Shown here in pieces: positions 9,581 to 18,901 of a DNA stretch of 64,000 nucleotides (position 1 is the first letter of the stretch; every line of letters begins with the position of its first letter). Where the stretch lies: positions 186,001 through 250,000 of the forward strand of contig CAVYHD010000022.1 in NCBI GenBank assembly GCA_963768075.1. The letters run 5' to 3'. Origin of the DNA: QHXW01 sp963768075. Its GTDB lineage: Bacteria > Acidobacteriota > Terriglobia > Bryobacterales > Bryobacteraceae. A program made the translations under genes and the position numbers. The notes under the pieces were generated by a model, which saw nothing but the letters and a program-made list of their open reading frames with translations, did not search any database and was not told the DNA's origin.

Positions 9581-10174
9581 CTAAACGTGAATGATCGCGC
9601 CAGGATCATTGAATTCGATCGCGCTCGCCTTTGGGCCACCGAGTAGAGGTGGCTCAGGTCGACCTCAATTTGCCCCTCGGGCGTGAGTTCGACGTGCGCG
9701 CGGTCCATGGGGCGCGGCGCGGGCCCTTCGAAGTTGATGCCTTCCGGGTCGTACCCCGTGCCATGGCAGGGCATTTGAATTTGTTCTCGCTGGGCTTCCA
9801 ATCCGGCGTGCAGCCCAGATGGGTGCAGATGGCCGAGATCACAAAAATGCCTTCGGTGTTGCGAACCACCCAGATGCGATGCGCGTTCTGGAACTTGGTG
9901 TCGACGCCGAAGCCGAAATCCGACGGATAGCCGATCAGAAACTGGGTCTTTGGCTCGTAGAGTGCGCGCGGAAAGAAGAACCGCAGAAACATCAGAAGAT
10001 TGACTCCAGAAAACCCAGGACACCGGCCATGACGAAGCGCCGGCGGCGCGCCAGTTATGCGCTGCGGATCGGGATCGTTGGTGGTGAAAATCTTCTTAAG
10101 CGCGTCTGCCAGGCCGGGTTTAGGTTTAGTCTCCGGCGCTTTCGCGCCGGGAGGAGTTCGTCGGGGGTAGCCAT
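9581..10174 (-). CDS. Rieske [2Fe-2S] protein of the quinol:cytochrome c reductase, frameshifted
   Basis: Takes the first electron from quinol at the bc complex. The two cluster-binding loops are clear: CTHLGCTP (around 9800-9830) and CPCHGTGYDPEGINFEGPAP (around 9720-9775), followed by RPMDRAHVELTPEGQIEVDL. They lie in different frames, with a frame change near 9770. The first ORF segment begins MFLRFFFPRALYEP. The probable true start is ATG 10172-10174 (MATPDELLP), with a second frame change before about 10010. The preferred end is at 9581-9583 (reading ASAIEFNDPGAIIHV), 16 bases before the cytochrome b start. It is the first gene of the nine-gene minus-strand operon. Confidence 0.8.
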
Positions 10175-10188
10175 TTCGTGCCCTGTTT

Positions 10189-10207
10189 GACCGGGGATCG
10201 CCCGGTC
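10189..10207 (-). promoter_or_regulatory. Perfect 7-bp inverted repeat in the Rieske gene leader
   Basis: GACCGGG-gatcg-CCCGGTC forms a GC-only stem with a 5-base loop, ending 15 bases upstream of the Rieske ATG. It could be an operator or a leader hairpin affecting ribosome access. No T-run follows it, so it is not a classic terminator. Confidence 0.4.
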
Positions 10208-10527
10208 CCCTTCGTCTGGATTTGTAGACAATCCACCGCCAGAGAATTGGGACTGGTTAATCGGCGAGGGCGGCAGGCTCCGTTATGTAGAGTATGGTAA
10301 AGCCTGGTTTAGTAAATCGTACTTCTCTTATGAACAGACGCTTGCCGAAAGCCTGTTTGCCTGCACTCGTGATCAACCGGTTCAGTCCCCACCTCCCCGG
10401 CAGCCTCGTATCTTGATTTACGACCGATATTTTACACCCGCTGAAAGGATTTGCAAGCGGGAGTGAGAATTTGATTCCGCCGCGGGGTGGCTGCGAAAGA
10501 TTTTGCGCCGAGCCGCAGCGTTGCTAT

Positions 10528-10556
10528 TTGACTCGCCCACGGCCCTGTGTTAATCG
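10528..10556 (+). promoter_or_regulatory. Possible sigma-70-like promoter for the nuo operon
   Basis: TTGACT at 10528-10533 and TAATCG at 10551-10556 are separated by 17 bases, and the nuoC ATG follows 24 bases later. The -35 box is close to consensus but the -10 box is weak, so this is a suggestion only. Confidence 0.3.
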
Positions 10557-10580
10557 TAGTGATCTTCGACGGAAACCCGG

Positions 10581-11236
10581 ATGGCAGACGAGCACAACGC
10601 CGAGGGAGCCACGCCGCCACCTGCGCCGGGCGGCGCACCCGAACCCGCCAAACCGGCGGAAGCACCGAAGGCGGCCGCCCCCAAACCTCCAGCCGCGGCC
10701 CACGCGGCGCCGAAACCACCAGCACCGATGGCGGCCACGCCGTGGGAGGGCGAACTTCCCTCCATGATTAAAGAACGCTTCCCGGATGAAGTCACCGCGT
10801 TCTCGAGCTATCTCGGGCAGAATTTTGTGCTCGTCAAGCCCGATGCAGTCATCCCGCTTCTCGAATTCCTCAAGCTGGAAGCGGAATTTCGATTACCTGG
10901 TGGACATCACGGCGGTGGATTATCCGAATCGCGCCGAACGCTTCGAGCTGGTCTACATTCTCTACAGCTTCACGCGCAACGAGCGCATGCGGGTGAAGAC
11001 CGTGATCGCGGATGGTGCGCAGCCCGCGACGGCAGTGAATGTACACACGGGCGCGAACTGGCTGGAGCGCGAGGTGTTCGACATGTTCGGAATCCAGTTC
11101 GCGGGCCATCCCGACATGCGCCGCATCCTGCTGCCCGAGGAATGGCAGGGATTTCCGCTGCGCAAGGAATATGTCCATCATTCAGCAGGACGACCGTTGG
11201 GTCAGGGAGAACCTGGGGATCGAAAGCGGCCAATAA
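10581..11236 (+). CDS. nuoC: NADH-quinone oxidoreductase subunit C, frameshifted
   Basis: The 30-kDa peripheral-arm subunit of complex I, which helps form the quinone channel with NuoD and NuoB. The first about 50 residues are an unusual Pro/Ala-rich extension (PAPGGAPEPAKPAEAPKAAA). The conserved core follows: FDYLVDITAVDYP, ERFELVYILYSF, TGANWLEREVFDMFGIQF and GHPDMRRILLPEEWQGFPLR. Frame changes are needed near 10882 and near 11170. The C end reads DDRWVRENLGIESGQ with a TAA stop at 11234-11236, seven bases before nuoD. It is the first gene of the plus-strand complex I cluster. Confidence 0.88.
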
Positions 11237-11243
11237 CCCCGCC

Positions 11244-12355
11244 ATGCCGGAAACCACTTTTCTCGATTCCACCGAACTGGTGCTCAACATGGGGCCGCAG
11301 CACCCGTCCACCCACGGCGTGCTGCGCGTGATCCTCAAGCTCGATGGCGAAAAGGTGATGGGCACGGAATGCGTCATCGGCTACCTGCATCGCGGCGTGG
11401 AAAAGATCGGCGAGAACCGCACCTACCAGCAGTTCGCTCCGTACGTGGACCGCATGGATTACGTCGCCGCGGTTTCGAACGGCCTGGGCTACTGCCTGGC
11501 GATCGAAAAGCTGCTGAACATCGAAGCGCCGCCGCGCGCGCAGGTCACGCGCGTGATCCTCACCGAGTTGAACCGCATCGCGAGCCATCTGCTGTGGCTG
11601 GGCACGCACGCGCTCGATATCGGCGCCATCACTCCGGTGTTCTATTGTTTTCGCGAGCGCGAAGAAGTGCTTAAGATTTTCGAAAATTATTGCGGCGCCC
11701 GGCTCACCACGCACGCATTTCGCATCGGCGGCCTGCAATACGAGCTCTACGACGGCTTCGAGGAGCAGGTGAAGGCCTTCTGCGATATGTTCCTGCCCAA
11801 GGTGGACGAGTACGAAGAGCTGCTGACCAACAACCGCATCTGGGTGGCGCGCCTCAAAGGCGTGGGCATTCTGTCGGGCGACGAATGTAAAGAGTTCGGC
11901 GTGACCGGGCCTGTGCTGCGCGCGGCGGGCGTGAAGTGGGATTTGCGCAAGGCGCAGCCATATTCGGGTTACGAGCAGTACGATTTCGAGATTCCCACCG
12001 CGCGAGAACGGCGACACCTACGACCGGTACGTGGTCCGCATGGAGGAGATGCGCCAGTCCGTGCGAATCATCCGTCAGGCGGTGGCAAAAATTCCGGAAG
12101 GTCCGATCGGCAAGACGTCCGAAAGTGATAAAGCCGCCGATGGGCGAGGTCTACGTTTCCATCGAAGCGCCCAAGGGCGAGCTGGGGTATTTCATAGTGA
12201 GCGATAATTCCACGCAGCCGTACCGCGTGCGCGTGCGGCCGCCGTCGTTCGTGAATCTGCAGGCGCTCGACCGCATGGTGCGCGGCGGCCTGGTGGCGGA
12301 CGTGGTGGCGATTATCGGAACATTAGACATCGTGTTGGGTGAAGTGGATCGGTAA
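11244..12355 (+). CDS. nuoD: NADH-quinone oxidoreductase subunit D, frameshifted near its 3' end
   Basis: The 49-kDa subunit that forms the quinone-binding cavity of complex I. From ATG 11244 it reads MPETTFLDSTELVLNMGPQH, then PSTHGVLRVILKLDGE (the conserved quinone-site His), CVIGYLHRGVEKIGENRTY, DRMDYVAAVSNGLGYCLAIE and EVLKIFENYCGARLTTHAFR. The frame is clean to about 12000. Homology continues in a second frame (TYDRYVVRMEEMRQSVRIIR) and then in a third from about 12115 (KPPMGEVYVSIEAPKGELGY to VLGEVDR). Two small indels therefore break a gene of normal length (about 370 residues). Confidence 0.9.
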
Positions 12356-12360
12356 GATTT

Positions 12361-12816
12361 ATGGGAAAGTTTCTAAAGACGATCTTTCTGGTCGATCTGT
12401 TTCAGGGCCTCTGGGTTACGTTTCGCAATCAAAATCCCAAGAACATTTATACCGAGCAGTACCCGGCGGAGCGGCCGCAGGTGGCCGAGCGCTATCGCGG
12501 GGCGCCGCGGCTGAATATCAACCCGGAGAATGGCGAGACGCTCTGCATCGCCTGCAACCTGTGCGCGCTGGCGTGCCCGGAAAATCTGATCGTGGTGGGC
12601 AGCGAGCGCAACGAGGCGACCCGCCGCAAGGAACTCACCACGTTCACCTACGATCTTTCGCGCTGCATGTTCTGCGGCCTGTGCGAAGACGCATGCCCGG
12701 TGGACGCGCTGGAACTGACGCAGGATTTCGAGCTGGCGAGTTACACGCGCCAAGGCTGGATCTGGGACCGGCAGATGCTCGAGGAAGGCCCGACGCCCAC
12801 CGAATACAAATGCTGA
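12361..12816 (+). CDS. nuoI: NADH-quinone oxidoreductase subunit I (two [4Fe-4S] ferredoxin)
   Basis: Carries clusters N6a and N6b, passing electrons toward NuoB in the complex I arm. The 151-residue product has an amphipathic N-terminal helix (KTIFLVDLFQGLWVTFRN) and two full ferredoxin motifs: Cys62, 65, 68, 72 (CIACNLCALACP) and Cys102, 105, 108, 112 (CMFCGLCEDACP). Length and spacing are normal. It starts five bases after the nuoD stop and is undamaged, unlike its upstream neighbours. Confidence 0.96.
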   Translation: MGKFLKTIFLVDLFQGLWVTFRNQNPKNIYTEQYPAERPQVAERYRGAPRLNINPENGETLCIACNLCALACPENLIVVGSERNEATRRKELTTFTYDLSRCMFCGLCEDACPVDALELTQDFELASYTRQGWIWDRQMLEEGPTPTEYKC

Positions 12817-12835
12817 CGGGGATGGCGGCCTGGTC

Positions 12836-13348
12836 ATGACCGACGCGCTGTTCTTTTATGCCTTCGCCGTCCTGGTTCTGGGCGGAGCGATTTTCACCAT
12901 CACCCGGCGCAGTGCGGTGCACAGCGCGATCAGCCTGATCGTTTCCCTCGTGGGAGTCGCGGGTCTGTACCTGCTCCAGGAGGCCGAATTTCTGTTCGCG
13001 GTGCAAATCGTGCTCTATGTGGGCGGCATTATGGTGTTGTTCCTCTTCGTGATCATGCTGGTGAATCTGGACCAGGCCGCCAAGCAAAGGCAGTTCAACC
13101 GGCAGTGGGCGATCGTGCTTCTGTGTGTCGCCGCCGTCGGAGCCGAGATCGCCTACTTCGTGCGCAAAGGCGCGAGTGCGTTTCACATAGCCAGACCGGA
13201 TGCCCCGGTTGGTGTGAACGTCGGCGGCAACACCGAGCAGATTGCCGACGTGCTGTTCCACCAATACTTGCTGCCGTTTGAAGTGGCATCGCTGTTATTG
13301 CTGGTAGCGGTGGTTGGTTCGGTCGTGATGGCAAAAAAAAGGATCTGA
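12836..13348 (+). CDS. nuoJ: NADH-quinone oxidoreductase subunit J
   Basis: A membrane subunit of complex I (ND6 homologue) containing the pi-bulge helix that links quinone chemistry to proton pumping. The 170-residue product has five hydrophobic segments. The conserved segment EAEFLFAVQIVLYVGGIMVL is present in the third. A loop of about 45 residues (HIARPDAPVGVNVGGNTEQI) precedes the last helix, LPFEVASLLLLVAVVGSVVM. It lies 19 bases after nuoI and 2 bases before nuoK. Confidence 0.95.
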   Translation: MTDALFFYAFAVLVLGGAIFTITRRSAVHSAISLIVSLVGVAGLYLLQEAEFLFAVQIVLYVGGIMVLFLFVIMLVNLDQAAKQRQFNRQWAIVLLCVAAVGAEIAYFVRKGASAFHIARPDAPVGVNVGGNTEQIADVLFHQYLLPFEVASLLLLVAVVGSVVMAKKRI

Positions 13349-13350
13349 AC

Positions 13351-13660
13351 ATGGTGCCGATTACCACCGCTCACTACCTGGCGCTGAGCGCCGCGCTGCT
13401 GCTGATCGGCACAATCGGCGTGCTGACCCGCCGCAACATCGTGATCATTTTGATGTCCATCGAGCTGATCCTGAACGCAGTGAATATCAATCTGATCGCG
13501 TTCTCACACTATTGGCATAACGTGAACGGGCAGATCTTCGCCATTTTCGTGATCACCGACGCTGTGGCGGAAGCGGCCGTCGGGCTTGGGCATCCTGATC
13601 GCGCTTTTCCGCAATAAGGAAACTGTGCTGGCGGACGAAGTGGACTTACTCAAGTGGTGA
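13351..13660 (+). CDS. nuoK: NADH-quinone oxidoreductase subunit K, frameshifted near its 3' end
   Basis: Small three-helix membrane subunit of complex I (ND4L homologue). From ATG 13351 it reads MVPITTAHYLALSAALLLIG, then RRNIVIILMSIELILNAVNI with the conserved glutamate in the second helix, and FVITDAVAEAAVGLG. Around 13583 the frame changes; in the next frame the normal ending continues as GILIALFRNKETVLADEVDL and LKW to a TGA at 13658-13660. The normal total length is about 102 residues. The nuoL ATG follows 4 bases later. Confidence 0.92.
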
Positions 13661-13664
13661 CGGC

Positions 13665-15873
13665 ATGAACTTTCTCGACCAGATCTGGCTCATCCCGCTG
13701 TTCCCCCTATTCGGCGCCGCGATGATGCTTCTGTTTGGCAGGAAACTCGATCCGCAGCCTGAATCGGATGTGGCCGTCGTTCCAGGCCTGGAGCACAAGC
13801 ACGACGAACACGATCACAGCCCTCATCACCACGGGCATACGCACGAACATTCACACGAGCAAGTGATCGGGCACGACCACAGCCATGCTCACGGCGGCGG
13901 TCTAAAAACTCTCGTTAGCCTGCTCTGCCCCGGCATGGTGCTGCTGGCATTCATTTGGTCTGCCGGCGCGGTTGTGCAACTCGCGCAACCTTCCCGAGCG
14001 CTCACATCAGGTGATCCAGTTCACCTGGCTCGCTGGCCTGCCGTTCCACATGGCTGACGGCCGCCTGGCCACGTTTACGGCGGATTGGGGGTTTCTGCTC
14101 GACCCGCTCAGCGCGGTGATGATCCTGGTGGTAACCGGTATCGGGTTTCTGATTCACGTCTACTCGACCGGCTACATGGCCCACGACAACGGGTATTACC
14201 GGTTCTTCGGCTACCTGAACCTGTTCGTCTTCTTCATGCTGATGCTGGTGCTGGCGAATAATTACGCCCTGCTGTTCGTCGGCTGGGAAGGCGTGGGCCT
14301 GTGCAGTTACCTGCTCATCGGTTTCTATTTCCACAAAAAATCCGCGGGGGATGCCGGCAAGAAGGCCTTTGTCGTCAATCGCGTGGGGGATGCCGGGTTC
14401 ATCCTCGGCATGCTGCTGATGTTCAGCGTGCTCGGCACCGTGAAGTTTGTCGACGTAAATCAGATTCTGCGCAGCGGCCAGTTTCACGCTGAGACCGCGG
14501 GCTTCGGCGTGTTAAGCGCCATGGCTCTGCTGCTGTTCATCGGCGCGACGGGAAAATCCGCGCAGGTGCCGCTGTACGTCTGGTTGCCGGACGCGATGGA
14601 AGGCCCGACGCCTGTCTCCGCGCTCATCCATGCCGCGACGATGGTGACCGCGGGCGTGTACATGGTGGCACGATCGAGCGCCTTATTTCAGCTCACCCCG
14701 CAGACCTCGACCATCGTGGCGTCTGTTGGCGCCTTTACCGCGATTCTCGCTGCCTCGATCGCGCTGGTTCAAAACGATATCAAGCGCGTGCTCGCGTACT
14801 CGACCGTGAGCCAATTGGGCTATATGTTCCTCGCGCTCGGCGTGGGCGCCTACTGGGTCGCGGTCTTTCATCTGTTTACGCACGCATTCTTTAAAGCTCT
14901 GCTCTTCCTCGGATCCGGATCGGTGATTCATGCCGTGGGCGGCGAACAGGATATGCGGCGCATGGGTGCGCTGAAGAACAAGATTCCGATCACGCATTGG
15001 ACGATGTGGGTTGGTTCGGTCGCTATCGCGGGCATTCCCGGACTCGCCGGCTTCTTCTCGAAAGACGAGATCCTTTGGCAGGCCTATAGCTCGCCACGCG
15101 GCTCGAATGTGCTCTATGCCGTCGGGCTCGCAACTGCAGGATTGACCGCGTTCTACATGTGGCGGCTAATGAACTTGACCTTCTACGGCAAATCTCGCGT
15201 TGCGCCCGAAGTGGAAGCGCACATCCACGAATCGCCGGCGACGATGACCGTGCCGCTCACAGTTCTGGCGGTGGGAAGCATTCTGGCGGGATGGATCGGC
15301 ACGCCAAAGTTGTGGGGGCTGTCGGGTTGGTTCCATGGATTCGAACAGTGGCTCGAACCGGCCTTTGCGTCGGCCGCGGTGGAAGCCGCCCATGAGGGAG
15401 CCAACGACGCCAGCACCGAGTGGATTTTGATGACTGTTTCGGTGGCGCTTGCGATCATCGGCATCAGCATCGCGCGCTACTGGTATCATCACCGCCCCCA
15501 CGTTCCCGATAAGATCGAGGCCACGTTCAAACCCCTGTATGGTCTCCTGCTCAACAAATGGTACGTGGATGAGTTCTACGATTTCCTATTCGTTAACGGC
15601 TTCGCCAAAGGCGGCGGCACGGTGCTGGGCGTGTTCGACCGCAACGTGATTGATGGCGGCGTGAACGGCGCGGGATGGCTTACGCGCTTTTCGTCGTCGT
15701 TCTCCATCTGGTGGGATACCTGGATTGTGGACGGTGCGGTGCGCTTGACCTCGTTGCTCGTAAAGCTCGCCTCTTATCCGGTGCGCATCCTGCAGACCGG
15801 CCGCGTGCAAGCCTACGCGCTATTCGTCGTGGTAGGTGCTTTGGCCTTCTTCGGATACTATTTGGCGCGATAA
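13665..15873 (+). CDS. nuoL: NADH-quinone oxidoreductase subunit L with a His-rich insertion, frameshifted
   Basis: The largest antiporter-like proton-pumping subunit of complex I (ND5). It starts MNFLDQIWLIPLFPLFGAAM. Residues 44-76 then form a loop with 15 histidines (pieces HKHDEHDHSPHHHGHTHEH and HDHSHAH), not a normal NuoL feature. Near 14000 the frame changes, and the conserved core continues: LDPLSAVMILVVTGIGFLIH, HVYSTGYM, LLFVGWEGVGLCSYLLIGF, KSAQVPLYVWLPDAMEGPTP, ALIHAATMVTAGVY and FFKALLFLGSGSVIHAVGGE. The C-terminal lateral helix region is also present. Total size is about 735 residues. It is 4 bases from nuoM. Confidence 0.93.
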
Positions 15874-15877
15874 AACT

Positions 15878-17437
15878 ATGGATCAGCACTTACTCAGCAT
15901 CGTGCTTTTTACGCCGGTGGCCGGCTTCGCGGTCCTGCTGCTGATTCCGGGCTCTCAGAAGAATCTCATCAAAGTGTGGGCCAACCTGGTGGGCTTCGCG
16001 GGCTTTATGATCTCGCTGCCGCTGGTCTCGCGATTCGACAAAAGCGTCGCGGGATTTCAATTTCAAGAGAGCTTTGACTGGATCCCTTCGATCGGCGCGC
16101 ACTACCATATCGGCATCGACGGCATCAGCCTGCTCCTGATCATGCTGACCACGCTGGTCGGGTTCCTGGCGATTCTCTCTTCCTGGAACGCCATCGACGA
16201 TCGCGTGAAGGAATACTACGCCATGTTCCTGCTGCTGCAAACAGGAATGATCGGCGTCTTTGTCTCGCTCGATTTCTTTTTGTTCTACGTCTTCTGGGAG
16301 CTGGTGCTGGTGCCGATGTATTTCATCATCGGCGTGTGGGGCGGGCCGCGAAAGCTTTACGCGGCAATCAAGTTCTTCCTGTACACGCTGGCCGGCTCGG
16401 TGCTGATGCTGCTAGGCATCCTGGCGCTGTACTTCCAGTATCACCAGCAGTTCGGCGCATACACATTTGAGATTGCGGACTTGATGAAGCTCGATCTGCC
16501 GCTGGGCCTGCAACAGTGGGTGTTCTGGGCCTTCTTCATCGGATTCGCCATCAAAGTGCCTATGTTTCCCTTCCACACCTGGCTGCCCGACGCGCACGTG
16601 GAAGCGCCGACCGCGGGCTCGGTAATTCTGGCCAGCGTGCTGCTGAAAATGGGGACGTACGGGTTCATCCGCTTTTCGCTGCCGCTCGTTCCGAAGGCCT
16701 CGGTGAACGCGACCATCGTTCAAGTGCTCGCCGTGCTCTCCATCATCGGCATTATCTACGGTGCCCTCGTCAGCCTGATGCAGCAGGATTGGAAGAAGCT
16801 GGTGGCGTATTCCTCCGTCAGCCATTTGGGCTTCTGCACGCTTGGAATCTTCGCCTTGAATCCGAACGGCCTCGCCGGCAGCGTGCTCCAGCAGATCAGC
16901 CATGGCATCTCGACCGGTATGCTGTTCTTGATCATCGGAGTGATTTATGAGCGCCGGCACACGCGTGAGATCAAGGAATATGGTGGCCTGGCGCATGTGA
17001 TGCCCAAATACGCGGTTGTTTTCGCGATCGCCATGCTCAGCTCCGCCGGCCTGCCGCTGCTCAACGGGTTTGTCGGAGAGTTCACCATCCTGCAGGGCGC
17101 GTTCGAGGCCAGCCACGTTTGGGCCGCATTTTCCGTGATGGGCGTGATCCTCGGCGCGGCGTATCTGCTTTGGCTCTACCAGCGCACGATGCTCGGCCAG
17201 GTAACGAACAGTCGTAACCTGCATCTGCCGGACTTGAGCGCGCGCGAATTGGCAATATTTCTCCCGCTGATTGCCTGGGGCATTTGGATCGGCGTCTATC
17301 CGAAGCCGTATTTTGACTTGCTGGAAAAACCGGTGCAGCAGATCGTGGAGCGCGTGCGGCCCGACTACTATCAGAGCGGTGCACAGCGCGCCGCGGCGCT
17401 GAAGCCAGGGATTGCCCAGGCGAGGATCGCGCAATGA
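15878..17437 (+). CDS. nuoM: NADH-quinone oxidoreductase subunit M
   Basis: Antiporter-like proton-pumping membrane subunit (ND4). The 519-residue product has about 14 hydrophobic helices. Typical blocks are IGIDGISLLLIMLTTLVGFL, FYVFWELVLVPMYFIIGVWG with the conserved membrane glutamate, VPMFPFHTWLPDAHVEAPTA and ILASVLLKMGTYGFIRF. The start is ATG 15878, four bases after nuoL; the frame also opens upstream at 15836, but that start would overlap nuoL. The stop overlaps the nuoN ATG (ATGA at 17434-17437). No frame damage. Confidence 0.96.
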   Translation: MDQHLLSIVLFTPVAGFAVLLLIPGSQKNLIKVWANLVGFAGFMISLPLVSRFDKSVAGFQFQESFDWIPSIGAHYHIGIDGISLLLIMLTTLVGFLAILSSWNAIDDRVKEYYAMFLLLQTGMIGVFVSLDFFLFYVFWELVLVPMYFIIGVWGGPRKLYAAIKFFLYTLAGSVLMLLGILALYFQYHQQFGAYTFEIADLMKLDLPLGLQQWVFWAFFIGFAIKVPMFPFHTWLPDAHVEAPTAGSVILASVLLKMGTYGFIRFSLPLVPKASVNATIVQVLAVLSIIGIIYGALVSLMQQDWKKLVAYSSVSHLGFCTLGIFALNPNGLAGSVLQQISHGISTGMLFLIIGVIYERRHTREIKEYGGLAHVMPKYAVVFAIAMLSSAGLPLLNGFVGEFTILQGAFEASHVWAAFSVMGVILGAAYLLWLYQRTMLGQVTNSRNLHLPDLSARELAIFLPLIAWGIWIGVYPKPYFDLLEKPVQQIVERVRPDYYQSGAQRAAALKPGIAQARIAQ

Positions 17438-18900
17438 ACCAGTTTTATTCCGCCAACGAGACCTTCGCCCTGACACCCGCCATCACGTTGGCGCTATTCG
17501 GCTGCTGGATTCTGGTGTTCGATTTTCTGTTTGTCAATCCTAAACAGAAACGCTACTTCGCCCTCGTCGTCGTCGCGGGCCTGATTTTTGTAGGCATCGG
17601 ATTGTACCGGCAGCAGGCGTATTTGACGGCCAACGGACTTTCTGAACTGACCGCCTTCAGCGGCGCCCTGAAGATCGATCGCTTCGCGCTCTACTTCAAC
17701 TGGGTCTTTGAACTGGCGACCCTGATCATCGCCATCGTGTCATATAACTATCTCGAGATCGAAGGCGAGCATCACGGCGAGTACTACGCCCTGCTGCTGT
17801 TCGCCCAGTGCGGCATGTTCTTTCTCGCCGCCGGCACGGATCTGGTAACCCTGTTCATCGGCCTCGAGTTGATGGCTCTCTCTTTCTATGTGATGGTCGG
17901 CTTCCTGCGCGGGGACAAGCGTTCGAATGAGGCCGCCATGAAGTATCTGCTGCTCGGTGCGTTTTCGAGCGGCTTCCTGGTGTACGGCTTCTCCGTCCTG
18001 TACGGCATCGCGGGCTCGACCCGCCTCACTGACGTTGCTGCTGCCATCGCCGCTCGCCCGGCGTGGGATCCGGTCGTGTTCCTGGCGATGACGACCGCTT
18101 CGGTCGGGTTGCTGTTCAAGATTTCCGCCGCCCCATTCCACATGTGGGCTCCCGATGCTTATGAGGGCGCGCCCACAACGATTACGGCCTATCTTTCGGT
18201 TGCTTCGAAAGCGGCATCGTTCGCGTTTCTGCTGCGCATCTTCCTGGGACCGCTCGCGTCCGCGCGCGACACCTGGGAGCCGCTGCTCGCCGCGGTGGCG
18301 GTGCTCACGATGACCATCGGCAACCTGGCGGCCATCAGCCAAACCAACATCAAGCGCTTGCTCGCTTACAGCTCGATCTCCCACGCGGGCTACATGCTGC
18401 TTGGGCTGATCGCCGGGAACGAGACCGGCATCCAGGGCATCGAGGTTTACATTCTGGTCTACGCCTTCATGAATCTCGGCGCATTCCTGGTGGTAATCGC
18501 ACTGCGGCGTAAGAATATCATCGGCGAAGATCTCGACGACATGGCGGGTCTCATGTACAAAAGTCCCGGCTACGCGGTGCTGATGCTCATATTCCTGCTT
18601 TCGCTGGCCGGGATTCCTCCCACCGCCGGCTTCCTCGGCAAGTACTACATCTTTCTTTCGCTGATCGAAACACACCATTATTTTCTGGCGGTGATCGCCA
18701 CGCTATACGTAGCCGTTGCGATCTACTACTACTTCCGGGTCGTGAAAATTATGTTCGTTGGGGAACTGACCGAGAAAGCGCCGCTCGCAACCAGCTTCGG
18801 ACTTCGGCTCGCGCTCGGGATCACGGGAGCGTTTACGCTCGCCGTCGGCATTTACCCCGAACCCATCCTGCGCTTGGCGCAAAACTCGTTCATGAGATAG
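17434..18900 (+). CDS. nuoN: NADH-quinone oxidoreductase subunit N
   Basis: Third antiporter-like proton-pumping subunit (ND2). 488 residues with about 14 hydrophobic helices. Visible family blocks are YNYLEIEGEHHGEYYALLLF, FIGLELMALSFYVMVGFLRG (conserved Glu), SNEAAMKYLLLGAFSSGFLV, KISAAPFHMWAPDAYEGAPT, and IKRLLAYSSISHAGYMLLGL. Translation is probably coupled to nuoM through the ATGA overlap. The nuoH start follows one base after its stop. Confidence 0.96.
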   Translation: MNQFYSANETFALTPAITLALFGCWILVFDFLFVNPKQKRYFALVVVAGLIFVGIGLYRQQAYLTANGLSELTAFSGALKIDRFALYFNWVFELATLIIAIVSYNYLEIEGEHHGEYYALLLFAQCGMFFLAAGTDLVTLFIGLELMALSFYVMVGFLRGDKRSNEAAMKYLLLGAFSSGFLVYGFSVLYGIAGSTRLTDVAAAIAARPAWDPVVFLAMTTASVGLLFKISAAPFHMWAPDAYEGAPTTITAYLSVASKAASFAFLLRIFLGPLASARDTWEPLLAAVAVLTMTIGNLAAISQTNIKRLLAYSSISHAGYMLLGLIAGNETGIQGIEVYILVYAFMNLGAFLVVIALRRKNIIGEDLDDMAGLMYKSPGYAVLMLIFLLSLAGIPPTAGFLGKYYIFLSLIETHHYFLAVIATLYVAVAIYYYFRVVKIMFVGELTEKAPLATSFGLRLALGITGAFTLAVGIYPEPILRLAQNSFMR

Positions 18901-18901
18901 C

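Larger units (their letters stand above)
10175..10580. other. Divergent intergenic region between the bc-complex and nuo operons
   Basis: 406 bases without a convincing gene. They must carry promoters for both respiratory operons. Visible structure: a perfect inverted repeat at 10189-10207 close to the Rieske start, an imperfect direct repeat AAAGCCTGGTTT / AAAGCCTGTTTG (about 10299 and 10350), and a 6-bp inverted repeat CCCGCT/AGCGGG (10437-10442 and 10456-10461) with a 13-base loop. A possible sigma-70-like promoter points to nuoC. I found no tRNA or riboswitch signature. Confidence 0.6.
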
